Source of the DNA: Phycisphaerae bacterium
GTDB taxonomy: Bacteria > Planctomycetota > Phycisphaerae > UBA1845
Assembly (NCBI GenBank): GCA_029260055.1
Contig: JAJDDX010000305.1
Location: forward strand, 1-57,445
Direction of reading: 5' to 3'
DNA: 57,445 nt
This document shows, one piece after another, positions 15,498 through 23,998 of this stretch. The first letter of the stretch is position 1. Each line of letters opens with the position of its first letter. Under the pieces are notes generated by a model. The model ran no database searches. It saw only the letters and a program-made list of their open reading frames with translations, and was not told where the DNA came from. The position numbers and the translations under genes were made by a program.

Positions 15498-17360
15498 CTA
15501 TCGCGGCTTGTACACCTTCGCGGCCACGACGGATTTGCCCGGATGGGCCTTGTCCGTGGTGACGAACCGCTCGTGGAGCTCCCCGTCGGCATCCATGAAG
15601 ACGACGGAGCAGCCCGGTTCGAGTCTGTCAAACCCGGCGCCACCCCGCTTTGAGCCGCGGTTTCGTGCCCGGTGGGCTCTCTGGAAGTCGATGTCCACCA
15701 CGGTCTGGGAGGCGTCGAAGTCGATCAACGGCGTATCAGAGCCCTCGGGGTCTTCGAGTGACGGTACGGCGTGGCGTTTTTGAACGCTGACCGGCTCACC
15801 CACGCCGCATTTCGCCCGTTGCTTGACCCACACACCCTCGAACCACTTGTAGACCTCGACGCTCACATTCTCTTTCTTCGAGTCGGACGAGGTTACGAAC
15901 GTGAATGTGTCAGGGTCGACGACCACAGGGTCGGATGGCTCGGACCAGGGACCTTCGATGAAAACGACCTGGGAGTCACGGTGATCCGCGAACGTGGACG
16001 GCTCGCCCGCCAGGCGGTTGAAGATCGTCGCGCGGATGCGGTATTGGTAGGTCCTGCCGGAGATCAGGCTTCCCGTTCGGCTGTCGTGGGCGAGCAACTG
16101 CTGTTTCGGAAGCTTCTGCCGCTCCTTTGCCCCTGTGTCGGCATCGTCGCGTCCACCCTGCGGCTTGCAGATGTTGCGACTGATGTCAGCCATGAGGTTC
16201 TCTGCCTTGTCGAACAGGCGTTTGGCCTTGCTCCTTTCGGTCCTGCTGGCCGTCACGTCGTCTTCGAACTCGTAGGCGAGGTTGCGGACCTCGAGCGCAC
16301 CTTCGTAGTCGCAGTTGTTCCTGGCCTTCTGGAATGCGCGTTCACCGTCTTCCAAGAGCGAGGCGTTCGTCGGGCCGGTGTCGTCCAGGTCCACCGTGTC
16401 GTCCCGCGTGAGGCTCTCAACCTCCTCATACCGGTTGTCGGTACACTCCTCCAGCGGCTGCCCGGGGAAGAGGTATTCGCAGTCCATGATGACGACATCG
16501 CGCTGGTTGGTGATGATGGGCAAGGCCCACGGGTCGCCGTCCCGGAATTCGGGCATGAGTGGGCGGAGCAGGTGGAGCTGCCTTTCCTTGGTCTTGAGCG
16601 CGTCGAAGAAGCGTTCGACGACGAGCCGATTCGTGCGATCGGCGACCCACACGCCGTCTTCAGTCGTGAGTACGACCGGCGGCACGGGGCCGGTCGAGCC
16701 GGCGGGCCACGTGTTCACCCTTTCGAAGTCCTCGTCGGACCAACTGCCGTCGGTGCGCCTGGCCCGTCTTTCCAGTTGGACGGGGCCGAACACGACCTCG
16801 TCGCGCTTGGGTCCGTACTGGAGTTGCTGTTTTTCCATCTGCTCGCGGACGTTGAAGACCGCCGACACGGTCGCCCAGTTGGTGGGCATCGCGCCCGAAC
16901 CGGCCGGCGCATCCGGGTTGAGAAGGAGCGTGCTGCGCCCGTGAGTGACGACCGGTTTGTCGGGTTCGAGTTTCGCGACGTCCACCAGCGTGCGCTCGCC
17001 GACGCGGGCGGGCGTCTTGTCGATCACCGGTACTTCGGGGCCTATCGGCACGGCGGTGGGAAGGTCCACGGATACCCCGCCGCTTTCGAAGGCGTCGAGC
17101 GCCTCGCGAAACACATCTGACAAGGGTTCGGGCGTCTCTTCGGTGTCCGTCGCGCGGGAGATGGCATCGCGAACCGCGTCCGCCTTCCGCGCCACGAGTT
17201 CATCGGCGTTATTCGGGGTGGCCACCTCACTGCCGAGGTCGATCTGGTTCGGAGAGGTCACGATGTACTTGGCCACGACACCCAGAAGCGCCAAGCCGGC
17301 GATTGCCAGCACGCCCTTCTCAATGTGTCGTTCAATCGGGCTGACGAGCTGTTTGGCCAT
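15498..17360 (-). CDS. Membrane-anchored pilus/secretion assembly protein, unrecognised
   Basis: A 620-aa bitopic protein: a short cytoplasmic N-terminus (MAKQLVSPIERHIEKG), one membrane helix at about residues 17-32, and a large periplasmic part. I recognise no family. Features include an acidic linker (DTEETPEPLSD), an aromatic-rich middle (DGDPWALPIITNQRDVVIMD), a helical segment around 340-400 and a basic C-terminal strand-rich domain (VVFMDADGELHERFVTTD). By position, between a PilO-like protein and the secretin, it is where PilP or GspC (the inner-to-outer membrane linker) would be, and its topology fits. AAGGAG about 9 bases upstream supports the ATG at 17360. Confidence 0.65.
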   Translation of the reverse strand: MAKQLVSPIERHIEKGVLAIAGLALLGVVAKYIVTSPNQIDLGSEVATPNNADELVARKADAVRDAISRATDTEETPEPLSDVFREALDAFESGGVSVDLPTAVPIGPEVPVIDKTPARVGERTLVDVAKLEPDKPVVTHGRSTLLLNPDAPAGSGAMPTNWATVSAVFNVREQMEKQQLQYGPKRDEVVFGPVQLERRARRTDGSWSDEDFERVNTWPAGSTGPVPPVVLTTEDGVWVADRTNRLVVERFFDALKTKERQLHLLRPLMPEFRDGDPWALPIITNQRDVVIMDCEYLFPGQPLEECTDNRYEEVESLTRDDTVDLDDTGPTNASLLEDGERAFQKARNNCDYEGALEVRNLAYEFEDDVTASRTERSKAKRLFDKAENLMADISRNICKPQGGRDDADTGAKERQKLPKQQLLAHDSRTGSLISGRTYQYRIRATIFNRLAGEPSTFADHRDSQVVFIEGPWSEPSDPVVVDPDTFTFVTSSDSKKENVSVEVYKWFEGVWVKQRAKCGVGEPVSVQKRHAVPSLEDPEGSDTPLIDFDASQTVVDIDFQRAHRARNRGSKRGGAGFDRLEPGCSVVFMDADGELHERFVTTDKAHPGKSVVAAKVYKPR

Positions 17361-17497
17361 CTAGTGGCACTCCTTCTCGATGCTGCAATCCGGCGGCGGC
17401 TATCCGCTTGCCTTGAGTTTCGCGTCGCCCGCCATGGGTGCGCGGAGCTTATCGCCGCGCGATGACGCCCGGCGAAGACCTATCGTGCAGGCTGAAA

Positions 17498-18766
17498 TCA
17501 GCCGCCTTCCTCGTCCGTCTTCCGCTCAGGGCAGTTCAGGTGGTCGTATTCGTCGCAGACCTCCTCGGGCACAAGCGGAAGGAAGACGCTCGGTATAAGG
17601 ATCGTTTCGAAGTCCATCACGACGTTCACGGTCGGTTCCGATCCGTAGATCTTGCCGATCATGCTCCGGTTCGCCGGCACGGCGTCGTAAGACATCCGAA
17701 GCAGCGTGTGGAACTTGTCCTTGGTCAAGCGATCCACAAAACGGAGCACGTCCCGCTGATCCATGATCAATCTGAGCGAAAACTGCAGCACATCGTACGA
17801 ACTCGAAGAGGTTGATTTCGTAAAGGCCGTGTTCGCTGTGCCGCACGGAACGGGGGCGGCATAACCGCCGCCGGACGAGCCGGCGTAGATCTCATCGTCT
17901 TCGATGATGTAGGCGTCGTAGATGCGGACCGCGACGACCTCCTTGACCGGCATGATCCCGACCCATCGGTCCTCGCCGCGCTGTTTGGCCTGCTCGGCCG
18001 CCTCGTCGTTCACGGAGTTGACGGCTTCCACGACGTCCTTCTGGAGCCAGTACTGGATCTGAGCCCACCACACGTCCGCGAGCGCCGGCGTGACCACCTG
18101 TGCCGAGTCCCTCATGGCGGAGTGGAGTTGAAGGCTGGGCCCCGCGGGCGGCTTCACGTCCAGCGGGTTGGCGTAGCAGTAAATGCCCAAGGCTTTGACG
18201 ATGCTCGCTCTGGCTTCCGCGCTGTCCAAAGCGCCCGCCTTGGTCAGCACGCCGGCGGCTGTGTAGATCGGGCCGGTCGCGTCTCTTGCGGCCGGCGCGC
18301 TGTCGCTATCCAGGCCGAGCTGAGTCTCGCGAAAAACCTCCATCTCTCGTCGCTGGGCCATGGCCTCCACGTCGACCGGAGTCGGCGGCTCACCTGAGCG
18401 AAGGGACGCGAACAACGCCTGCATGGCTGCGGCGTAGGACGTGCGGAATTGGATCCTGCGCTCGTTATCACCGTCCGGAAGGATGCCTTCGACGAGCGGC
18501 TGATATCCGTAGAGTTCCTTCGCGGTGTTCAGTGCCAGTTCACTATCCCGCTTGATCTCGTCGATGCGTGCCTGCTGCGCCTCGATCATGGCTGCGCCGA
18601 CGGGCCTACTCTGGAGGTTCGCAAGGCCGTCGTAGACGAGCTTCGCTTTTTCCAGTTCGTCGGCGACCTTCGGCATCGCGCCGAGGCCCGTGACCGCAAG
18701 CGCGACCCCTGCCGCCGCCGTAGCCGCGCAAAGAATGAAGAACAGATGCCGTTTCAGAAAATCCAC
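17498..18766 (-). CDS. PilO-like inner-membrane assembly protein
   Basis: A 422-aa bitopic protein. MDFLKRHLFFILCAATAAAG starts a single N-terminal helix (about 7-30), then comes a coiled-coil-like region (ELEKAKLVYDGLANLQ; EAQQARIDEIKRDSELALNTAKEL). The C-terminal domain (YDVLQFSLRLIMDQRDVLRFVDRLT) fits the ferredoxin-like fold of PilO, where the helix-plus-coil arrangement is typical. It is about twice the length of PilO. The start is GTG with GGAG 8 bases upstream. Downstream of the PilM/PilN-like fusion and upstream of the 620-aa protein in the same leftward operon. Assignment rests on topology and position more than sequence identity. Confidence 0.65.
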   Translation of the reverse strand: MDFLKRHLFFILCAATAAAGVALAVTGLGAMPKVADELEKAKLVYDGLANLQSRPVGAAMIEAQQARIDEIKRDSELALNTAKELYGYQPLVEGILPDGDNERRIQFRTSYAAAMQALFASLRSGEPPTPVDVEAMAQRREMEVFRETQLGLDSDSAPAARDATGPIYTAAGVLTKAGALDSAEARASIVKALGIYCYANPLDVKPPAGPSLQLHSAMRDSAQVVTPALADVWWAQIQYWLQKDVVEAVNSVNDEAAEQAKQRGEDRWVGIMPVKEVVAVRIYDAYIIEDDEIYAGSSGGGYAAPVPCGTANTAFTKSTSSSSYDVLQFSLRLIMDQRDVLRFVDRLTKDKFHTLLRMSYDAVPANRSMIGKIYGSEPTVNVVMDFETILIPSVFLPLVPEEVCDEYDHLNCPERKTDEEGG

Positions 18767-18865
18767 GGGTGGCTCTCCGTCAGGTTGACCTCGGGTGGGG
18801 GTCCGGGTTCACGCGTTCGTTGCCTTTTTGGTGCATGCGCCACCCAGCCGACAGCTTCTTGTCGA

Positions 18866-20896
18866 CTAGGGTGTCTCCTCTTCTTCGTCTTCCGAGGGCG
18901 GGAGGTCTTCCAGGATCGCGTCCGCCCATATCTCGAACTGCCAGTCGTCACGGAACGATTCATTGGTCACCGGGTCGTGCAGTTCCGGATCGGCGACACC
19001 CGTGTCGGCGGCCGTCGCGGCGCTCTTTGTGCTGCCGCGGCCGCCGGTACCGATCCGGCCGAAAGCGGACGTATTTCGTTCGTCATCGAGTTGCGCGCGC
19101 GTTCCCTCGATGATGTGTACACGATCGATGTAGAACCCCATGTCAGGCTGTCGGCCGGCGGCGAGGACTCGATCGGCGAAGCGCTCCGCGACGAATCTGA
19201 GTCCGTCACCATGCGGCGTCGTGCATACGATGACCATCTTGATGCCGGGCTGCTCGCCTTCGGGATCGTTGATCGCTTCCATAGCCGCTTTGTTCAGCGC
19301 GTCGGGCCAGAGCGGGTTGTTGACGTCGTCCAGGTATTGCAGGTTGATCGATCGGATGAATACCTGCTCACGCTGATCGCGCGCCACGCCGCTCGCGGCG
19401 ACGGCCGCGGCCAGTTCAGCCTGCGTAGTCGCGGTTCCCATGCTCCCCTGCGCGATCGGAACGGCGGCGTGGATGGCTTGCATGATCTTCGGTGCCAGGG
19501 CCTTGTTGCCCTGGAGCCTGATGAGTTCCTCTATTGTGGCCCGCTCGGTCTCGCCTCCGCCGGCGAGTCCGGCGTGTTCTCTCTTCAGTTTCTGGCCGGC
19601 GTCCTGCACGGACTTGGCTTGAGCGCGCAGCGAAAGTGAGCGCGACGGTCCGTTGTCTATGATCCGCGGCGCCTGTTCGAGGGACACGCTGACCGCGTCC
19701 ACGCCTTCGGAGTTCGCGGCGAGTGCCCTCATGTCGGCCGACTGCCGGAACCAGATCAGTCCGCCGGCGAGGACGAGGCAGGCGGCCGCCGCGGCGAACG
19801 CCGGCTTCTTCTTCCGCCACACGACCTGTTTCGCGATCTCGGTGGGCAGCAGATTGCTCTTGATCGTGCTGAGGTCGAGCCCATGGAGAGCCAGGCCGTA
19901 CGCCGACCAGAAGCTCAGGTGCTGTTCTTTGAATTCCTCGTCCGAAGAGCCGGCGGCTTTCGCCTTGGCGAAGTCCTCCGGGCACTCGACGGTAAGGCTC
20001 AGGTTCTGCTGCAGGTACTTTTGCAGGCCCGGGAGCTTGAAGGCGTTGCCGACCCCGAAGACCTTCGTGATGTTCGCGTCACGGTGGGTCGACGAATAGA
20101 ACCCGATCGATCGCTGCAACTCCTGGACCAGGTCCGCGAAGACCGGTCGCATGGCCTGGAAGATCTGTCGACGGTACTTGCTCGTCTCGGCTGTGCGCTT
20201 GAGGTTTTCAGCTTTTGCGAAGGAGAGCTTGAACGACTTGACGAGCGCGTCGGTGCAACTGTTGCCGCCGATCGGGATCGTGCGTGTCCAGAGCCCGTAG
20301 CTGGTGGCGATGACGAGATCCGTGTTTTCCGCCCCGATGTCCAGGAGGATGGTCGTCTCATCGCCGAGCACTCCGTCGAAACCCGCGGCGTTGTAGACCG
20401 CCAGCGGCGCGGGCTGCACCGCGATCGGCTCGATGGAGGCCTGCTCGAAATGGAGCAGGTGCTCGCGGATGAGCTCGCGCTTCATCGCGAAGATGCCGAC
20501 CTCGATGTCCGGCAGATCCTCCTGCTGGAATGTCTGGTAGTCCCAGATGACCTCGTCCATATCGAACGGGATCTGTTGGTCGGCCTCGTATCGCACGATG
20601 TCGGGGATTCGCTTTGGTGCGACGGGCGGGAGCTTCGTGAACCTGGCGAGCGTGTGCTGCCCGGGTACGCTGACCACGACCTCGTCCCGAGAGATGTCGT
20701 TGCGGGACAGGAACTTCTCGAGCGCTGCGGCGATCAGTTCGTTCCGATCGGCATCCGGCTGGGAGAGGATCTTGGCATGCTCGACGTAGTCGGTGGCGAC
20801 AAGCTCGACCCCGCCGTCCGCCACCGGGCGCAGCTTGACGGCGGTCAGTGCACATCGTCCGACATCTATGCCCCATACTGCCTGGGCGCTCGCCAT
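18866..20896 (-). CDS. PilM-type actin-like ATPase fused to a PilN-like membrane domain
   Basis: A 676-aa protein. Residues 1-380 are PilM: AVWGIDVGRCALTAVKL (phosphate 1), FTKLPPVAPKRIPDIVRYEA, ILLDIGAENTDLVI (phosphate 2), IGGNSCTDALVKSFKLSFAK and the adenosine-site FGVGNAFKLPGLQKYL. A membrane helix follows (PAFAAAAACLVLAGGLIWF, about 400-418), then a coiled coil and a C-terminal alpha/beta domain, the layout of PilN. PilM normally recruits a separate PilN; here they appear fused. The ATG at 20896 with GGAG at 8 bases is preferred to a TTG at 20917. First gene of the operon PilM/N, PilO-like, 620-aa protein, secretin. The motor ATPases and pilins are not in the window. Confidence 0.85.
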   Translation of the reverse strand: MASAQAVWGIDVGRCALTAVKLRPVADGGVELVATDYVEHAKILSQPDADRNELIAAALEKFLSRNDISRDEVVVSVPGQHTLARFTKLPPVAPKRIPDIVRYEADQQIPFDMDEVIWDYQTFQQEDLPDIEVGIFAMKRELIREHLLHFEQASIEPIAVQPAPLAVYNAAGFDGVLGDETTILLDIGAENTDLVIATSYGLWTRTIPIGGNSCTDALVKSFKLSFAKAENLKRTAETSKYRRQIFQAMRPVFADLVQELQRSIGFYSSTHRDANITKVFGVGNAFKLPGLQKYLQQNLSLTVECPEDFAKAKAAGSSDEEFKEQHLSFWSAYGLALHGLDLSTIKSNLLPTEIAKQVVWRKKKPAFAAAAACLVLAGGLIWFRQSADMRALAANSEGVDAVSVSLEQAPRIIDNGPSRSLSLRAQAKSVQDAGQKLKREHAGLAGGGETERATIEELIRLQGNKALAPKIMQAIHAAVPIAQGSMGTATTQAELAAAVAASGVARDQREQVFIRSINLQYLDDVNNPLWPDALNKAAMEAINDPEGEQPGIKMVIVCTTPHGDGLRFVAERFADRVLAAGRQPDMGFYIDRVHIIEGTRAQLDDERNTSAFGRIGTGGRGSTKSAATAADTGVADPELHDPVTNESFRDDWQFEIWADAILEDLPPSEDEEEETP

Positions 20897-21021
20897 GAGC
20901 GTTTCTCCATCTGCCAAACGGTACTACAGCAACGAACCCGCGCCCGGCTCCGGTGCCTGCCTGCCACGCCGGGACGTCATGGAGCTTCCGTCAGCAAGGG
21001 CCACGCGGTACATTCACCGGT

Positions 21022-22566
21022 ATGGCCCGGAAGTATCTGCTGACCACGCTTGGCTGTAAAGTCAACCAATACGAAACGCAACAGATCCGTGAGCTTTTCG
21101 ACTCGCTGGGCATGGTGCCCGCGCGAGACGGCGAAACTCCGGATATTGCTGTCGTCAACACCTGCGCGGTCACTTCGTCAGCCAGCCGAAAGAGCGGACA
21201 GGCGCTGCGGCGCCTTGCCCGTCGCGGAGCGACCTCGATCGTGGCCGTCGGATGCGGCGCAACCGACGACGCCGAGCGACTGCGGCGCTTGCCGCACGTC
21301 CTGGCCGTCCTCGGGCACGACACCGACATTCACGCGGAGCTTCGCGAACTCCTGACTCTACGCGAAAGACGCAATCCTCACGCTCCGGCGGGAGACACAT
21401 CCGGCTACCTCCGTGCAGACCAGGAGCGTGCGGATGCCGATCGGAATGAAGTATGGATGAATCCGTTCGTCTCGGAGACTAACCCCCGAGGAGTATCGGC
21501 GTCGCAGGCTGCCGTTCTTCCCGCCGAACGAATTGTTTCTCGGCCGTTGCCGATTGTCAAGGAAGATGGCGTGCTGTCCGGGCGAATCGACGCATTTGCC
21601 GGCCATCAGCGCGCGTTCCTCAAGGTACAGGACGGTTGCGACGCCTGGTGCTCGTACTGCGTCATCCCTCGATTGCGGCCCAGTCTCCGATCCAAGCCGG
21701 TCGATGTGGCTGTGGCCGAGGCTCAATCGCTGGTGCGGGCCGGGCACAAAGAACTGATCGTCACGGGCATCTTTCTTGGCGCCTACGGCCGCGAAACCGC
21801 GATTCGCAAGCGATTCTCGCCGCAAGCCTCGCCGCTGGCCCAGCTGATCCAAGCCCTCGCTCGGGTCGAAGGTTTGGCGCGGCTGCGTCTGTCGAGCCTG
21901 GAGCCGGGCGACGTGGACGCGGCGCTGCTCGATGTGCTTGCCGGGCAGGCGGCCTGCGTGCCGCACCTCCATCTGCCCCTTCAATCGGGCAGCGGGGAGG
22001 TTCTCCGTCGAATGAACCGCCAATACACGCGGGAGGCGTTCGTCGAGATGATCGAGCGGGTCAGATCGGCTCTCGATCGCCCGGCGATCTCGACCGACAT
22101 CATCGTGGGCTTCCCCGGCGAGACCGAGGCCGATTTCGAGGCGACGCTCGACGTGGCCCGGGCGGCCGGCTTCGTGAAGATTCACGCCTTTCCGTTCAGC
22201 CCGCGAGAGCGGACGGCGGCCGCGAAATGGCGGAAGGACTTCATCCACGGCGATGTGGTGCGTGACCGCCTGCGCCGTCTTGGCGAATTGGAGCGGGAAT
22301 CATCGCTTGCGTACCGCCGCGTGTTCCTGGGTGAGCATCATCGCGTGTTGGTTGAGACAACGACCGGGGCGGGCGGAAGTAGTGTAATTGGCACAGTACA
22401 GCGCGGCCGGACGGATCGCTATTTCGAAGTACACTTCGAGGCGACCGCGGTGCGTCCCGGCGACCTCGTGACGGTCCGAATCGACCGCGTGACACCGGGG
22501 CGTACGCACGGCACGTACATGGAGCCCGGTGCGGCCGGCTATCCGCTGCACGTGCTGTCAGCTTGA
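21022..22566 (+). CDS. mtaB: tRNA t6A37 methylthiotransferase MtaB (radical SAM)
   Basis: A 514-aa iron-sulfur enzyme that adds a methylthio group to t6A at position 37 of ANN-decoding tRNAs. The N-terminal UPF0004 domain holds the auxiliary cluster cysteines (LGCKVNQYE, VNTCAVT, VAVGCGATD). The radical-SAM motif CDAWCSYCVIP has CxxxCxxC. LHLPLQSGSGEVLRRMNR and TDIIVGFPGETEADFE are family signatures, and a TRAM-like end follows. CKVNQYE is the MtaB rather than the MiaB signature. About 35-40 residues more than usual lie between the UPF0004 and SAM parts (around residues 115-190). The ATG at 21022 is preferred to a longer ORF from 20953 lacking homology. Confidence 0.9.
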   Translation: MARKYLLTTLGCKVNQYETQQIRELFDSLGMVPARDGETPDIAVVNTCAVTSSASRKSGQALRRLARRGATSIVAVGCGATDDAERLRRLPHVLAVLGHDTDIHAELRELLTLRERRNPHAPAGDTSGYLRADQERADADRNEVWMNPFVSETNPRGVSASQAAVLPAERIVSRPLPIVKEDGVLSGRIDAFAGHQRAFLKVQDGCDAWCSYCVIPRLRPSLRSKPVDVAVAEAQSLVRAGHKELIVTGIFLGAYGRETAIRKRFSPQASPLAQLIQALARVEGLARLRLSSLEPGDVDAALLDVLAGQAACVPHLHLPLQSGSGEVLRRMNRQYTREAFVEMIERVRSALDRPAISTDIIVGFPGETEADFEATLDVARAAGFVKIHAFPFSPRERTAAAKWRKDFIHGDVVRDRLRRLGELERESSLAYRRVFLGEHHRVLVETTTGAGGSSVIGTVQRGRTDRYFEVHFEATAVRPGDLVTVRIDRVTPGRTHGTYMEPGAAGYPLHVLSA

Positions 22567-22583
22567 GCGGGCTGGGGAACAAG

Positions 22584-23789
22584 GTGGATCGAATTGCCAT
22601 CATCATTGTCGTGGTTTCGGCCCTGCTGGCCGCAAACCCATCGGAGGCAGATGAGCTTCATCTGCGCAAGAGCGTCATTGAAGGTGACATTGTCGCCGAA
22701 ACCGCGCATGCGATCACGATCGAGACGCTGTCCGGGGAACTGCTGGTGCCGGTCTCCGTCGTGACCCGCCGCGTCATTGGGCCGACTCGGTACGATCGGT
22801 ATCTGATCGAGCGGGATCGTGCGTCGCTCACCCCTGCAAGGCATCTCGAAGTGGCCGCCTGGTGCCGGGAGGCCGATCTGCCCGACCTCGCTCGCCACCA
22901 CGTCGACGCAGCCCTCGAGGCTGAGCCGCAGAATGAGGCTGCGCTGCGAGCCGCCGGCTACGTGCAACTGGGCGGCTTGTGGCTCAAAGCGGGCGCATCC
23001 AGGTCGGTTTCGGCGCCGAATGCCGATACGGCGGCGCTGGTGGAGAGGCTGGTCGAGGGGTGGGCGCCATCGTTTACGTCGATCCGGGACCAGGCCTTTG
23101 CGGCGGGGGCTTCGGGCAAGGACGCGGCTGTGGGCCGGGCGGCACTTCGGACGATCCGTTCGCCTCTCGCGATTCCCTCGGCGTGCAGGGCTTTGGGGGG
23201 CGGTGGTGTCGAGTCGCGGCAGGCCCTGGCGGAGTTCCTCGGCACGTTCGACGACGATGTCGCTTTGCTGAATCTGTTCGTTCTGGCGCTGATGGACCCC
23301 CATGCTCCGGTGCGCGGAGCCGCTAATGGTGAGCTTCTGCGACGCGCCGACGGACGCATGACGCTCTTTCTGCGGATGGCGTTGCGGTGCGAAGTCGAGA
23401 CGATGGTTCGGCGCTCGGCGGATACACTCGGTCGACTCGGCGACAAGTCGGCCGTCGATGACCTGATCGCGGTCTTGCCGGCCGGCGGGATTCCCGGGAC
23501 GCCGATGTCCCTGCGGGAGCTCTTTGGCCAACTCGAGACGATGTTGTCTCAGCCGACGCTGGTACCGTTGCGGGCCCGACCCTTTGAGTACACGCCGATC
23601 GTGGCGGTGCCGGGCTACGGGCGGAATCTGGTTGACATGGGGCGTGACACCACTCGCGCTCCGGGCGGGTTTCGGTCCTACGTACAGGACGCACTCATCG
23701 CGATTACAGGCGAGAACTACGGTTTCGACATCGCAGCATGGAAGGATTGGGCCGCGCACAACGTGCCGGCTCGACGCACAGCTCCGTAG
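22584..23789 (+). CDS. Exported protein with HEAT-like helical repeats
   Basis: About 401 aa from a GTG preceded by GGGGA; a TTG at 22563 overlapping the mtaB stop is the alternative. A signal peptide (RIAIIIVVVSALLAANPSEA) precedes a small beta domain (VIEGDIVAETAHAITIETL, similar to short SH3-like domains before TPR regions in planctomycetes), then helical repeats of HEAT/armadillo character (ALRTIRSPLAIPSACRAL; ALMDPHAPVRGAANGELLRR; MVRRSADTLGRLGDKSAVDD). A C-terminal W-rich helix (YGFDIAAWKDWAAHNVP) matches the end often seen in planctomycete HEAT proteins. Probably a periplasmic scaffold; no enzyme motif. Follows mtaB without a gap. Confidence 0.7.
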   Translation: MDRIAIIIVVVSALLAANPSEADELHLRKSVIEGDIVAETAHAITIETLSGELLVPVSVVTRRVIGPTRYDRYLIERDRASLTPARHLEVAAWCREADLPDLARHHVDAALEAEPQNEAALRAAGYVQLGGLWLKAGASRSVSAPNADTAALVERLVEGWAPSFTSIRDQAFAAGASGKDAAVGRAALRTIRSPLAIPSACRALGGGGVESRQALAEFLGTFDDDVALLNLFVLALMDPHAPVRGAANGELLRRADGRMTLFLRMALRCEVETMVRRSADTLGRLGDKSAVDDLIAVLPAGGIPGTPMSLRELFGQLETMLSQPTLVPLRARPFEYTPIVAVPGYGRNLVDMGRDTTRAPGGFRSYVQDALIAITGENYGFDIAAWKDWAAHNVPARRTAP

Positions 23790-23998
23790 CGGGTCGCGCC
23801 CCCATCCGGTCGACAGTTTCCGACAAGAACCGTTCCGACGAGCCTGCCCTCGGGAGCGGTCTGTCGGGTAAGCTGCGTACGTCCTGTAGGCTGTCGCGCC
23901 GTCGAGCCCATCTCGAAACGGCAGTGAGAGCAGGCTCCCGTGACCGGGCGCGACGCCTGTCGTTCGCATTGAGGAAGCACAAAAGAAGGGGCGGTGGC

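Noticed and set aside
19883-21043. 386-aa rightward ORF opposite the PilM/PilN-like gene
   Set aside because: It is antisense to a clear PilM sequence. Long antisense frames are common in high-GC genes, its composition is shadow-like (repeated LDEV/RDG strings), and it has no ribosome site.
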